Counted from the stretch's first letter, positions 12,722 through 22,900 are shown. The stretch is 55,415 bases of DNA from Peronospora farinosa (GCA_947646735.1 CANTFK010000784.1:1-55415), one strand, 5' to 3'. Numbers and translations are program-made. Notes: a model not told the origin generated them from the sequence alone.

Positions 12722-14900
12722 AAAACCGCTTCTGTTGGCTTATATTTTACCTCGAAATTATATTCGGCAAAAAATGACATCCATCTGGCCATTCTCTGCC
12801 AGAGATGCGGCGACTGAGTCGCAGTGCGTAACGACGCATGATCGGTATAGATCACAAAAGGCTTCGAGCCCAGCAGATGAACTCTGAATTTGACTATAGC
12901 ATACTTCAATGCAAGTAGCTCTTTGTCATGAAGGGGATAGTTCTTCTCTGCAGCTTTCATCTGGCGAGATTCAAAAGCGATCACACGCTCACGACCTTCA
13001 TCATCTATTTGTAGCAGAGCACTGCCAATGGCAAAATCCGACGCGTCACAGACGACGCTAAACGGTCGGTCAGGGTCTGGCAAAGCCAAAATAGGAGCAT
13101 GAAGAAGGCTAGCCTTCACCGCTTGAAAAGCATCCTCGTGTTCGGCATGCCAACACCATTCCACATCCTTTTTGAGGAGATTAGATAATGGCCGAGCCAT
13201 ATCAGCGTAATTCTCGCTGTACTTGTGTAAGTAATGGGCAATGCCAAGCCATTTACGCAAGTCCTTCTGAGACTGTGGAACAGGCCAATCGACTATGGCT
13301 TTGACCTTGGCGGGATCCGCTCTAAGGCCCCATTTTCCAATGAAACACCCTAGAAAGGGAATTTCTGCGGCCCCGAAGATGCACTTAGATGCATTAGCAT
13401 ATAGCTTATTAGTGCGCATGCGCTCGAGCACAGCTCGTATATGAACAATATGGTTCTCAATATCTGACCGCCCATTTTCAGCTCGACTATGGACAAAAAT
13501 GTCATCAAAGTACGTCAAACAAAAAGTCATCAAAGTACGTATGTGCATAACTTCGATGGGGTCGAAACAATAGCGTCACCAAACGATTAAACGTAGCCGG
13601 AGCATTAGATAGCCTCTGGGGCATAAGCAACTACTCCCAGAGCATACCGCTTGGAGTACTAACAGCAGTAAGCGGAATATCGCTAGCCCGCATGAGCAAT
13701 TAGTAATAACCTTCGACTAAGTCAAGCGCACTGTACATGGTACAACCGACCATATTGTTCTGAAGAACATCCTTTAGGTATTGGCGTCTGTGCCGGTATA
13801 GTGGCTGCATTGAGCTTATTATAAGCATGAACGATACGCCACTTACCATTCGGTTTCTTGACACAGAAAGTGGGTGTCGAGTGCGGAGACTTACTCTCAC
13901 GCCCCATACCCGACGCGTGCTTTGCACGAAAGAACTCGTCAAGGACTTCACACTGTTCTTTGGGTAAAGGACACTGTCGTGTTACGCAGTATTTGGTTCC
14001 AGGAACCAAGTCAATTTCATGACGTACACCCCTATCAGGGGGCAGAACCGACGGCGGATCATAGCACACCACGTCCTGAAATTTCTTTACTACAAGGGTA
14101 GTTGGGACCCGATTAATTCTTAAAGATTGATGATTCACTACGTGCAATAAGTGCCGCCTTTGTATCTTCGAGGACTGTCTCATCGACAAGCGAGGATGAG
14201 TTCAACTCGAAGCTAGGTCGAATGACCACCATATCGAATAGATCACCAGCCTTCAAGGCTTGATGAAATTCATCCACAGACATTTCGTCTAGCTCTAAGA
14301 GAGCATTTAGTGATGGGAGGACCTCAAGATCAGCCTCACCATCTGCATCACCTGTTACTTCGTTGACCAGGGTGTACAACTGGTCGCTGACATCACTACG
14401 CGATAAAACAGACACTTTACGTCTTGCAGCCGCCATCTGGCAGCGCTGCCGTATCATTGACGAGACCGTACATTTTAAAGTACTTTGGATACCATTATCC
14501 CCAAGGTCAACAGATTCCTTGACCTTAACCTGCCCTATGCGAAAGCCGATGTCAGTATCTACATCCAGTGGGTCACTAGTACCAGTGACTTTACTAACAA
14601 GGTCATCGACCTTAGCTTGCTCTATCCGAGAGCCGATGTCATTACCGACATCCAGTGAATCGCATTTACAGCCAATATCGCTAACAAGGTCATCGAACTT
14701 AACTTGCTCTATACAAGAACCGATGTCATTACCGATATCCAGTGTCTCAATATTACTATGAGTATCACTCAACGGAGTACGTGCCGTTCCACTAAGTGTC
14801 ACTGGGATCTGCTCAACATCATAATTGTTGACAGTGGACTTTATCAGCTCAGACACTCCAATATCCAGCACACTAATTGAATCAGTTAATGGCTCGCGCC
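12722..14900 (-). pseudogene. Array unit G (right-most, joined to the parental element)
   Basis: This unit is 2179 bp, one base longer than the others. Near 14405 it reads cgataaaaca where all other units read cgataaaca, so its spacer frame stays open from 14113 to 15030 and runs on into the protease region of the parental element. Its RT fingers (13722-14189) and RNase H frame (12703-13548) are as degenerate as in the other units. It also has a private Val-to-Leu change in the RT-fingers frame (RRHLLHVV). Confidence 0.88.
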
Positions 14901-15362
14901 AATAGCACTTTTGTTTTCTAGGGAAGGTGGGTTCATGACTCTTCAAAGCCTCGCTAGGAACATTGCGCGTTGCGCCTAAGGTTTTGGATCTCCAATCGAT
15001 CCATGGCTCATGGCTCTCTAGCCAGGACATACCGAGAATGAGATCATATCTCTAGTCCTAACCACTAGACAGCGTTCAACGCTATTGAAGTCTAAGTACT
15101 TCACACCTAAGTTCAACGGAACTTTAGTAACGGTGACACGTACACCTGTTGAGAGGCGCACGGTGATACTGTCACCCTCTTGCGCTTTTAGAGCCTCCGA
15201 ATACAGCTGAATGCCTTCAAGAAAACGACGTCGGACATAATTAACCGACGCCCCTGAGTCAATTAGAATTGACCCTGGTTTTTTCAAAACCCTTAACGAT
15301 TGCCGACACAACCAACAAGCCTGGCTTGTAATCCTGTTCCATGAGAGCATCCACAGAACCAC
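14113..15362 (-). pseudogene. Ty3/gypsy protease and protease-RT spacer, frameshifted
   Basis: The minus-strand frame 15018-15362 contains the aspartic protease active-site motif ILIDSGASVN. The family's conserved ILGMxWL...IDW block follows in a different frame (14113-15030, [12 protein letters not shown]...IDWRSKTL), so a 1-nt-class frameshift separates the protease halves near 15030-15050. The second frame continues through an acidic, repetitive spacer (several 'D(V/I)[10 protein letters not shown]'-like repeats) into the RT region. The protease of a gypsy element normally releases Gag and Pol domains; this copy cannot do so as it stands. The repetitive spacer is the part captured in every array unit. 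Confidence 0.8.
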
Positions 15363-15400
15363 CTGGGGCTAAGCCCTATTTACCTTTACCCCCTAGAGGT

Positions 15401-16470
15401 TCAATAGAACTTAGTTCTTTCCCAGTAGGGCGCCCCGCGCCTACTGGGAGTTGACGTTTTCCCCTGCCGTGCTCGCCTTTTGGCTAGGAAAAGGGCTTTG
15501 GCTCTCCCGATTTGAACGTTGCTTTCGCAACGGGCAACTAGGACGGAGATGCCTAGTGAATCCGCACATCTAACATCTACGGATGTTACCTTGCTGCTCA
15601 GCAGCTTGAAGCTCAGCTTCTTCAGCATGGCTGAGGTCCATGGGTTCCGCCCTTTTAGAGGCATTTGAATGATACCATGTCAGACCATAGCGAGCAAATT
15701 TGAAATTAAATTCAGCGTTAAATCCTATGCTCACTGCCTCATCAAAAGTCGAAGGCTGAACACGATAAACCTTTGTCCTGGCGACCCCGGTACGAAGTCC
15801 TTCCATAAAAATGGTTACTCGGACTTCCTCTGCCAGAGGGTTCTGCTGCATAGCAGCAATGAGAGCTCTCATCTCTTGGACATAGTCCGACAATTCTTTC
15901 TTACCCTGTCGGGTAGCTAAGAAGCGTGAGCGCACATGACAAGAATGATTGGGCGGTGCAAACACGCAAGTTAATTGCTTTTTAAGCATTTCCCATGTGG
16001 GAAATGCGGCATTTACAGATATATCGCTCGTTAAAGCCCACTCTCTAGCTCTTCCACCGAGCTTCGAAATGGCCAAGCCAACTCGTTTCTTTTCTGAAAC
16101 GATCGTGAAACATACATTGCCATTTCAACTTATCGGATCCAGAGGAGAAGACTTTATCCCTCCTTCACCTCAAAAGTTTTAACGTTTAATCGAGTGGGCG
16201 AGCCTTTGGCTCTGCATCATGCACAGATACCGGGATGTACTATGTAGGTGCAGCTGACGCTGCCTGGTCATGGACCTGCCCGAGTAGCGTTGCTTCAAAA
16301 CGCATAAAGGCCTCAAGACGAGCATTTAAAACCTCGGGGCCTTGGGCCAAAAGGGCCTCGATTTGATCGGGCCCAACGAACACAGATAATTTATTTAGTG
16401 CGAGTCGTTGCGCCTCAGAGAGGAATTTAGATTTTCCATCCTCACAGAGGGTCAGTCTTAAAAGACTCAA
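15401..16470 (-). pseudogene. Ty3/gypsy gag remnant
   Basis: Three minus-strand frames cover the gag region: 16240-16470 (N-terminal part, starts MSLLRLTLCEDG), 15570-16076 (capsid-like Retrotrans_gag part with AREWAL...FPTWEMLKKQL...LSDYVQEMRALI) and 15401-15664 (basic tail). The middle frame has the usual Retrotrans_gag spacing of W, L and Y residues around the motif 'ELSDYVQEM'. The frames do not join, so at least two breaks exist. I could not find an intact CX2CX4HX4C knuckle. The position directly downstream of the LTR/primer-binding site fits gag. Domain identity is by pattern only. Confidence 0.7.
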
Positions 16471-16488
16471 CGTGTAGTATTTACTACG

Positions 16489-16500
16489 AGTGCTACCAAG
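16489..16500 (-). other. Candidate primer-binding site of the gypsy element
   Basis: Read on the minus strand, the two bases after the LTR are followed by TGGTAGCACTCG. A primer-binding site normally starts with TGG (complement of tRNA CCA) next to the 5' LTR, so the position and first bases fit. The tRNA was not identified. Confidence 0.5.
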
Positions 16501-17140
16501 TGTAGCGGAGCTGCACAGCTCTTTAGCCAGAGAAATACTTTAGGCTGGAAGCCTCTTAGTTCTAGAGAACTAAATAGAGTGAAGGCTAAAAGCCACCTAG
16601 TTCTAAGGAACTAATTAAACGACTTAAAGTCACCCTGTTCTAAGAAAGTAGGAAAGAGACTTTTAGTCAGTCAAGCAACAAGCTTGAGGTTCAGAGAACC
16701 AACGCACAGAGTGCAAGAATAAGCTAGAAGCTTAGAGGTTCAGAAAACCAACGCACGAAGTGCACAAGAGAACAAGTCAGAACGACTTGCGATCTTAAAC
16801 TCAAAATGAGAACTGATTTTATTTCTGCTTTAAGATTTTATGAATAGTCCTACTCTAAGTACCCTACACTAGATTAATTACTATAATAGTAATTATTATA
16901 TGCAGAGTTTGCTATTGGACGACGTATCGTCTAAACATCTGTGTATGATGTATTTAGTACAGCGTTATCGATTATCGAATCCTAATCGATAAGATACAGT
17001 ATTACCGAATACCGTATCTTTAACGCTCATACTTAATACCTCTCTAAAAAGAAGTATCAAAATGCATTATATGCAATACAAGGGGACTTCAACCATAAAC
17101 TTTCGAAATGATGTTACAACCGTCGTGTAACACCGTTACA
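16501..17140 (-). mobile_element. 5' LTR of the gypsy element (640 bp)
   Basis: The ends are TGTAGCGG and CCGTTACA on the plus strand, an almost perfect TGTA..CGG / CCG..TACA inverted terminal pair expected of an LTR. The primer-binding site lies directly to its left and gag beyond, so this is the 5' LTR of a minus-strand element. The same sequence recurs near the other end of the window (54310-55111). The 3' LTR lies beyond the left edge, so no target duplication can be tested. Confidence 0.85.
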
Positions 17141-17362
17141 TGCGCAACGAGGGATTCCTACTAGACCTTATGGCTCGAGGTTTCCAGGCAAAAGCTACCG
17201 ACCGAGACATTGGGGGAAAGTGCAAGCTACACCAAAAACATGTTCAACAAATTGATGTGCGACATTCCGTGTCTATTGTAGTCGCCCAACGAATCTGCTG
17301 CAGATGCAGAAAGACGGTGTGCGTTTGCACGGTCGAAGAAAGAAAAGGGTCATCATGACGAT
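17141..17362 (+). repeat. Direct repeat copy A (about 222 bp)
   Basis: Starts with tgcgc[a/g]acgagggattcc right at the LTR border and is more than 90% identical by eye to 18181-18407. The other copy has a 5-bp insertion (acagt) in the middle. Both copies contain the same decayed coding-like frame, and neither has an intact gene. Confidence 0.85.
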
Positions 17363-18180
17363 ATAAAGAAAAAAGGCCACGTTGTAGTGTTGTTCGTTAC
17401 TACTGTCTCAGCACTGATCGGACAGAAGGAACGCGAGACGAAGTCACTCGTCGAACTAAGGGCCGAGTCTATCGAGACTTGTCTGCTCAGCTTCTCTTCT
17501 TATCTTTCTTTTCAGCTTCAAGTCTGAGAAGATTATGATGCGCTGGCTTCGGTTCCGCCACGGTGTTTGCAACATACTGAAAAAAGATGTGACACGCGTA
17601 TACATGCGTCTAATGAGACCTCAACGTGATTATTTGATGACATCGTTCAGCCCTGGAAGATCACATCTTCCTAAGAAGTTTTACTATCTTATGACCGTCT
17701 CATGTAAACAGCAATCAAGTGAAGAAGATCTCCGGATCCACCTCACCTCATCAAAGATTTTCAGGTTATTCATTCGGTGTACGATTGACACCAAGTCCTT
17801 TCTTCTGTATATATAAGCGTGCTGTAATAAAAGAGGCCGTGCTCAAGCATAGGCTACAAAGGCCTTGCAGCCTCAAAGCTGGCCAAGAGAGGCTGCAGCA
17901 GCAAAGAAGTGCTTGCCCATCTCAATTTCCACTGAAGCCGTTTACCAGTCCACTTTTTGGCACATCGTATGTATGACAGGCTCCTTCCATGATTCTCGAC
18001 CCCATGAGCTACCCCTGACTGTGAAGAGAGGCTATACTTTTTTATAATGGCTATCGCGACGTGACAAAGAGCTTCCAGTTGGAAGCCAAAAGAACTCCAC
18101 TAGCACCAAGCCTTGTCTTTTTGTAACAAAAAGTAGTGTAGGTTCTATTTTACGCTAATAAAGCTAGTAGTACGAATACC
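17363..18180. other. Core between the direct repeats, LTR-like signals
   Basis: No recognisable gene. The stretch contains TATATAA near 17809 followed closely by AATAAAAG, a spacing typical of promoter and polyadenylation signals inside LTRs or small retroelements. Short frames at 17535-17816 and 17719-17976 have no recognisable domain. With the flanking repeats it could be a miniature terminal-repeat element or an old solo LTR. Confidence 0.35.
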
Positions 18181-18407
18181 TGCGCGACGAGGGATTCCTA
18201 TCAGACCTTATGGCTCGAGGTTTCCAGGCAAAAGCTACCGACCGAAACATTGGGGGAAAGTGCAAGCTACACCAAAAACATGCTCAACAAATTGATGTGC
18301 GACATTCCGTGTCTATTGTACAGTAGTCGCCCAACGAATCTGCTGCAGATGCAGAAAGACGGTGTGCGATTGCACAGTCGAAGAAAGAAAAGGGTCATCA
18401 TGACGAT
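18181..18407 (+). repeat. Direct repeat copy B (about 227 bp)
   Basis: Partner of 17141-17362. It begins with the same TGCGC and ends at catcatgacgat like the first copy, after which the two diverge (gttgcag versus ataaag). From 18408 to 18817 I see nothing I can name. Confidence 0.85.
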
Positions 18408-18817
18408 GTTGCAGGTTGTTCGTAGCCTAAAACCTTGGCGTCTAGCATTTTCCGGTATAACAGCTGTGCCGTACCGTGTATCAAGATAAGGTCGGACGAA
18501 AGTAAGTGTGTCGGTGCGCCATCCTTCGGTGGCGTATCTGAAATGGAGTAAACGACCTCTTGATATTGATAAAGCGGTATTTTGTATTCCTGAACCTTAA
18601 TTGACGGTGAGAGGTAAGCTTGTCAGCACTCCTTAGTGATATGGAAGGACGATTTCTTGAATACTAGTTGTCACATGCTTCAGAATCCAAGCACCGATCG
18701 GTCAGACAGTCTACACAAAACATAACACCGAGGATATAATCCCACAGGATTCACGAAAAAAGCAGTTCTTCCATTTCAAACAGACGAACATATGAAAGCA
18801 CGGCTAACGTGAATACA

Positions 18818-18834
18818 TCATAATCAATTTTCTC
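18818..18834 (+). promoter_or_regulatory. Inr+FPR-like core promoter of the first effector gene
   Basis: TCATAATCAATTTTCTC combines an initiator-like TCAT with the oomycete flanking promoter region (CAATTTTC). It lies 51 nt before the ATG. The equivalent blocks at 37982 and 52816 sit 49 nt before their ATGs, which supports a real transcription start. Confidence 0.6.
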
Positions 18835-18868
18835 TCGGAAGCGAAGGAGGAAACGAAAAAAAACAATC

Positions 18869-21800
18869 ATGCGTCCTGGTTTGTTGCTTCTCGTGGCTAT
18901 TGTCGTTCTCTTTGCTTGTGTCCATTCGTCGCCGACAAAGTCGAGCTCGACATCCGTAAGATCCACAAGGTCTGATCAGGATGATGTTCCTGTTCACAGG
19001 TCCTTGCAAAATGGCACGGACACGAGTGAAGAAGAGAGGGTATCCAAAGTCGATGAAGTTATGCGGATTGCGAAGTTGAGTATTACGCCAAAACTCGGGA
19101 AGGAAGACTCTTTCGAATTCTTGAGGCTTCACGAGAAATCTGAACTTGATCCAAACGACAAACTCTATAAAGCGTGGATCAGACATGTAGTCCAGCATCC
19201 CGACTCCATATCAGCACCATTTCTAAAAGGATTGTCGAGAAGTGGCAAATCTAAAGTACATCTGCAGATAATTGAAGATTTAGAAAAGGCTGACGTCAGC
19301 AAACAAGTCCTGGATTCATTAAATTCTGAGCTAATAAATACGTGGGCAAACGATAAGAAAGCCTCTCTGGATGACGTCTTTACTGCGTTGAAGCTTGACA
19401 AAGCTGGCGACAGAGTGATTGACGACCCAAACTATAAAATATGGCTACTTGTTGCTCTAGAAAAACCTGACTCCGTTCCAAATTTAGCGATAGAGACAGT
19501 GTTGGAGAATTACGGTATTGCAGGTCTTCTGGAGATGTTTGAATATTTTTCAAAACGAGAATCTGTCCTGATCGCATTGGATTCTGCGATAATAAAAGTT
19601 TGGAAAGAGAAGAAAACCTCTACTGATGACGCCTTCACTGAGTTAAAGCTTGACAAAGCTGGTAACAAGCTGCTTGAAGACCCAAGATTTATCACATGGT
19701 TCCAGTATGCAAATGAAGAAACCGGCTCCGTTCCAAATTTAGCGATAAAGACGGTGTCGGAACACAACGGTGATGTAGGCCTCCTGACGATGTTGGAAGC
19801 TTTTTTTGATGAAGAAAACACCAGCAAGGCCGTCATGACCACATTGGAGTCTGCGCTGATGGATTTGTGGAAAAAGAAGGGAATGTCTGTGAATAACGTC
19901 TTCAAACTGTTGAAACTGGATCAGAAAGGTGACAACCTTCTTCGCGACAAACTACTAAAAGAATACGAATTTGGCATATGGCTTAAATATGCAGCAAAGG
20001 AAAGCCACAACCTTCAAGAATCAACGATAAAGATGGTTTCGGAACGTTACGGTGATGTAGACCTTCTGAAGATGTTGGAAGTTTTTGCAGACGCTAAAGC
20101 CAGCAAAATCGCTCTGACTAGATTGGAGTCTGCGCTGGTGGCTTCTTGGAAAGTCAAGAAACTGTCTTTAGTTGACGTCTTCAAACTGTTGAAGCTCAAC
20201 CAGCAAACTGGCGATTCGCTTCACGAAAATCTGCTTAGAGAAATATGGCTTAGATACCGAAACAAAAATGCGAGTAAGCAGGATGTAGCGGGAGAGAACC
20301 CATTGCACGATTCGGTAGAGAACCCATCGCATCTGGATGGAAAATCCGCAGACGACGCCTTCACTGCGTTGGATCTTGACAAAGCTGGTGACAAGCTGTT
20401 TAGCGACCCACAATTCGAAGAATGGTTCCAGTTTGTGGCAAAGGGAACCGGAACTCTTCCAGAATCAGCGGCAAAGACGGTGTCGAAACATTACAATGAT
20501 GAAGACCTTTTGAAGATGTTTAAAGCTTTTGCAAACGCTAAAGCCAGCGATGCCGTCATGACCACATTGGAGTCTGCGTTAATGGTTTCCTGGAAAGGCA
20601 AGAAAATGTCTACGCTCGACGTCTTCAAACTGCTGAAGCTGGACCAGAAAGGTGACGACCTGCTTCACGACAAGCTGTTTAGCAAATCGAAATTTGGCAT
20701 ATGGGCCCAGTATGCAGCAAAGGGAACCAAATCCCTTCCAAAATCAACGCTAAAGATGGTGTGGGAACGTTATGGTGGTGGGGGTCTTGTGACGATGGCT
20801 GAAGCTTTTGCAAAGGCTAAGGCCAGCAAGGCCGTCATGACCAAATTGGAGTCTGCACTGGTGGCTTCTTGGAAAGTCGATAAAATGTCTGCATTCGACG
20901 TCTTTGAACTGTTGCAACTGGACCAGGATATTGACTACTCACTTTATGTAAAAATGCTCAGAATGTGGGTCAATTATGTGAAAAGAAGCTCCAAATCACC
21001 GGACTTGACGATGAAACTCGTGATAGCTAGTTTCAATGATGTCAAAACTCGTGCGATGGTTCTTAGCGGTTTGATAAAGATTGATGGCGCTGACGAGGTT
21101 GTGATGTCAGTACAGAATTCGCTGTCGAAGTATTTGAAGCTGCATGAATCAAAAATATCTGCGTCTGACGGCTTCACTGCGCTGAGGCTTGACAAAGCTG
21201 GTGACAATTTGTTCAACGACCCAAATTACAAAATATGGCTCGAATTTGTAGTAAATAAAACCGGCACCCTTCCAGACTTAGTGGCAAAGACGGTGTCAAA
21301 ACATTACAGTGATGAGGACCTTCTGAAGATGTTTGAAGCTTTTGCAAAGGCTGAAACTAGTGATGCCGTCATGACCACATTGGAGTCTGCACTGGTGGTT
21401 TCTTGGAAAGACAAGAAAATGTCTACGTTTGACGTCTTCACACGGCTGAATCTGGACCAGAAAGTTGACGACCTGCTTCGCGACAAACTGTTTAGCGAAT
21501 CGAAATTTGCCATATGGTTCCAGTATGCAGCAAAGGGCGGCACTCTTCCAGAATCAGCGACAAAGATAATGTTGGAGCATTACAGTGATGAGGACCTTCT
21601 AACGATGGTTGAAGCTTTTGCAAACGCTAAAGCCAGAGATGTCGTCATGACCACATTGGAGTCTGCGCTGGTGGTTTCTTGGAAAGACAAGAAAATGTCT
21701 GCGTTTGGCGTCTTCACACGGCTGAATCTGGACCAGAAAGTTGACGACCTGCTTCGCGACAAACTGTTTAGCGAATCGAAATTTGCCATATGGTTCCATT

Positions 21801-22495
21801 ATGCAGCAGAGGGCGGCACTCTTCCAGAATCAGCGACAAAGATAATGTTGGAGCATTACAGTGATGAGGACCTTCTAACGATGGTCGAAGCTTTTTCCAA
21901 CGCTAAAGCCAGAGATGTCGTCATGACCACATTGGAGTCTGCGCTGGTGGTTTCTTGGAAAGACAAGAAAATGTCTGCGTTTGGCGTCTTCACACGGCTG
22001 AATCTGGACCAGAAAGTTGACGACCTGCTTCGCGACAAACTGTTTAGCGAATCGAAATTTGCCATATGGTTCCATTATGCAGCAGAGGGCGGCACTCTTC
22101 CAGAATCAGCGACAATGATAATGTTGAAACATTACAGTGATGAGGACCTTCTGAAGATGGTTGAAGTTTTTGCCGTAAAGGGTAAAGCCAGAAAAGCCGT
22201 GGGGTTTCCGCTGATTGCTTCTTGGAAAGACAAGAACTATACTGCGATACAAGTCTTCACACTGTTGAAGCTGGACCAGGAAATGGACAACCCGCCTTAC
22301 GACAAACTGCTCAGATTGTGGGTCGATTACGTGGGTTCAAGCTCTACGACACCGTTGCTCACGATGAAGGTGGTGATATTAGGTTACTTCAAGAATCGTG
22401 AAACTCTTGAAATGATTTCTGAAGGTTTAGGAAGATTGGGGCTTGCGAAAAAAAACGTGCCGAAAGTGCCGGAAGTGTCGGAAGTGCCGAAGTAA
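18869..22495 (+). CDS. Secreted RXLR-like (RSLQ-EER) multi-LWY effector, 1208 aa
   Basis: Residues 1-20 form a signal peptide (basic start, hydrophobic LLLLVAIVVLFACVHS). RSLQ stands at residues 44-47 and EER at 55-57, the layout of oomycete host-translocated effectors, with Gln in place of the last Arg as reported for some downy mildews. The rest is about 13 tandem units of 75-93 residues carrying the LWY pattern: [D]VF..L.LD near the start, [I]W..YA in the middle, Y.DEDLL.M..AF, then ESAL..SWK. Units 10-12 (residues about 853-1125) are nearly identical; the fifth is cut short. Proteins of this class form rod-like helical repeats and some bind host phosphatase or silencing factors, but no target can be read here. 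The start is the first ATG after the Inr block. The protein ends in a KVPKVPEVSEVPK tail that replaces the terminal unit seen in the paralogues. Confidence 0.85.
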   Translation: MRPGLLLLVAIVVLFACVHSSPTKSSSTSVRSTRSDQDDVPVHRSLQNGTDTSEEERVSKVDEVMRIAKLSITPKLGKEDSFEFLRLHEKSELDPNDKLYKAWIRHVVQHPDSISAPFLKGLSRSGKSKVHLQIIEDLEKADVSKQVLDSLNSELINTWANDKKASLDDVFTALKLDKAGDRVIDDPNYKIWLLVALEKPDSVPNLAIETVLENYGIAGLLEMFEYFSKRESVLIALDSAIIKVWKEKKTSTDDAFTELKLDKAGNKLLEDPRFITWFQYANEETGSVPNLAIKTVSEHNGDVGLLTMLEAFFDEENTSKAVMTTLESALMDLWKKKGMSVNNVFKLLKLDQKGDNLLRDKLLKEYEFGIWLKYAAKESHNLQESTIKMVSERYGDVDLLKMLEVFADAKASKIALTRLESALVASWKVKKLSLVDVFKLLKLNQQTGDSLHENLLREIWLRYRNKNASKQDVAGENPLHDSVENPSHLDGKSADDAFTALDLDKAGDKLFSDPQFEEWFQFVAKGTGTLPESAAKTVSKHYNDEDLLKMFKAFANAKASDAVMTTLESALMVSWKGKKMSTLDVFKLLKLDQKGDDLLHDKLFSKSKFGIWAQYAAKGTKSLPKSTLKMVWERYGGGGLVTMAEAFAKAKASKAVMTKLESALVASWKVDKMSAFDVFELLQLDQDIDYSLYVKMLRMWVNYVKRSSKSPDLTMKLVIASFNDVKTRAMVLSGLIKIDGADEVVMSVQNSLSKYLKLHESKISASDGFTALRLDKAGDNLFNDPNYKIWLEFVVNKTGTLPDLVAKTVSKHYSDEDLLKMFEAFAKAETSDAVMTTLESALVVSWKDKKMSTFDVFTRLNLDQKVDDLLRDKLFSESKFAIWFQYAAKGGTLPESATKIMLEHYSDEDLLTMVEAFANAKARDVVMTTLESALVVSWKDKKMSAFGVFTRLNLDQKVDDLLRDKLFSESKFAIWFHYAAEGGTLPESATKIMLEHYSDEDLLTMVEAFSNAKARDVVMTTLESALVVSWKDKKMSAFGVFTRLNLDQKVDDLLRDKLFSESKFAIWFHYAAEGGTLPESATMIMLKHYSDEDLLKMVEVFAVKGKARKAVGFPLIASWKDKNYTAIQVFTLLKLDQEMDNPPYDKLLRLWVDYVGSSSTTPLLTMKVVILGYFKNRETLEMISEGLGRLGLAKKNVPKVPEVSEVPK

Positions 22496-22900
22496 TTTTT
22501 TCAGGGACGCGAAGGTTCATTTAGAGCTAGGTCGGTCACGTATTCAACCTTGTCGATGGGGTCTGGAAAAACTTCTTTACAATTTGAACCTGGACCTCTT
22601 CAATCGAAAGTATCTATCGTCTGGATATCTGATGAGAAAGCAAGATTATACGTTGTCATTGTCGTCTTTAGGTCGGCATTCAATTACAATGTACTTTTGC
22701 ATTGCTAATCGCGTGATACTGCATGCTTCTACTGTACGACCTTTTGTTTCTTGCTTGTCAAGCGTGGTTGTCGGTTCTTAAGAGTTAAGAAACGAGACTC
22801 TAGAAGACATGTGTGTATATGTGAAGGACATGATCACGAAAAACATCAGTGTCTCTATATTGACATACACCTTGACTGATTTTGCTCACTGCCATCGCTC
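22496..22900 (+). pseudogene. Remnant of the effector 3' end and shared 3' flank
   Basis: Shortly after the stop, a damaged frame resembles the terminal unit of the other two effectors (NLNLDLF here, NPNLDLFYSF and NPNLNLFYSF there). From about 22640 the sequence follows the 3' flank of the second effector gene, including tcgtctttaggtcggcattc and cttgtcaagcgtggttgtc. The 1208-residue gene therefore lost its original C-terminal unit. Confidence 0.6.

Larger units (their letters stand above)
1..14900 (-). repeat. Head-to-tail array of a 2178-bp Ty3/gypsy pol fragment
   Basis: Six complete units and one partial unit (the window's left edge cuts it) follow each other with a constant 2178-bp period. 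The unit junctions lie at 1831, 4009, 6187, 8365, 10543, 12721 and 14900. Read on the minus strand, each unit runs from a spacer downstream of the protease, through the RT fingers, a damaged RT palm and RNase H, then joins the spacer of the next unit. LTR, gag and protease are not in the unit; they occur once, to the right of the last copy. The units differ only by scattered single bases. The array is therefore a DNA-level amplification of the inside of one dead element, not a set of separate insertions. How far it extends to the left cannot be seen. Confidence 0.95.

Noticed and set aside
1..14900. CRISPR-like or gene-cluster explanation of the periodic pattern
   Set aside because: The period is 2178 bp, the content is RT/RNase H, and the units carry identical inactivating changes.
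21304..22075. Repeated minus-strand frames of 66-80 codons inside the effector
   Set aside because: They are shadows of the duplicated LWY units and follow their 276-bp period.
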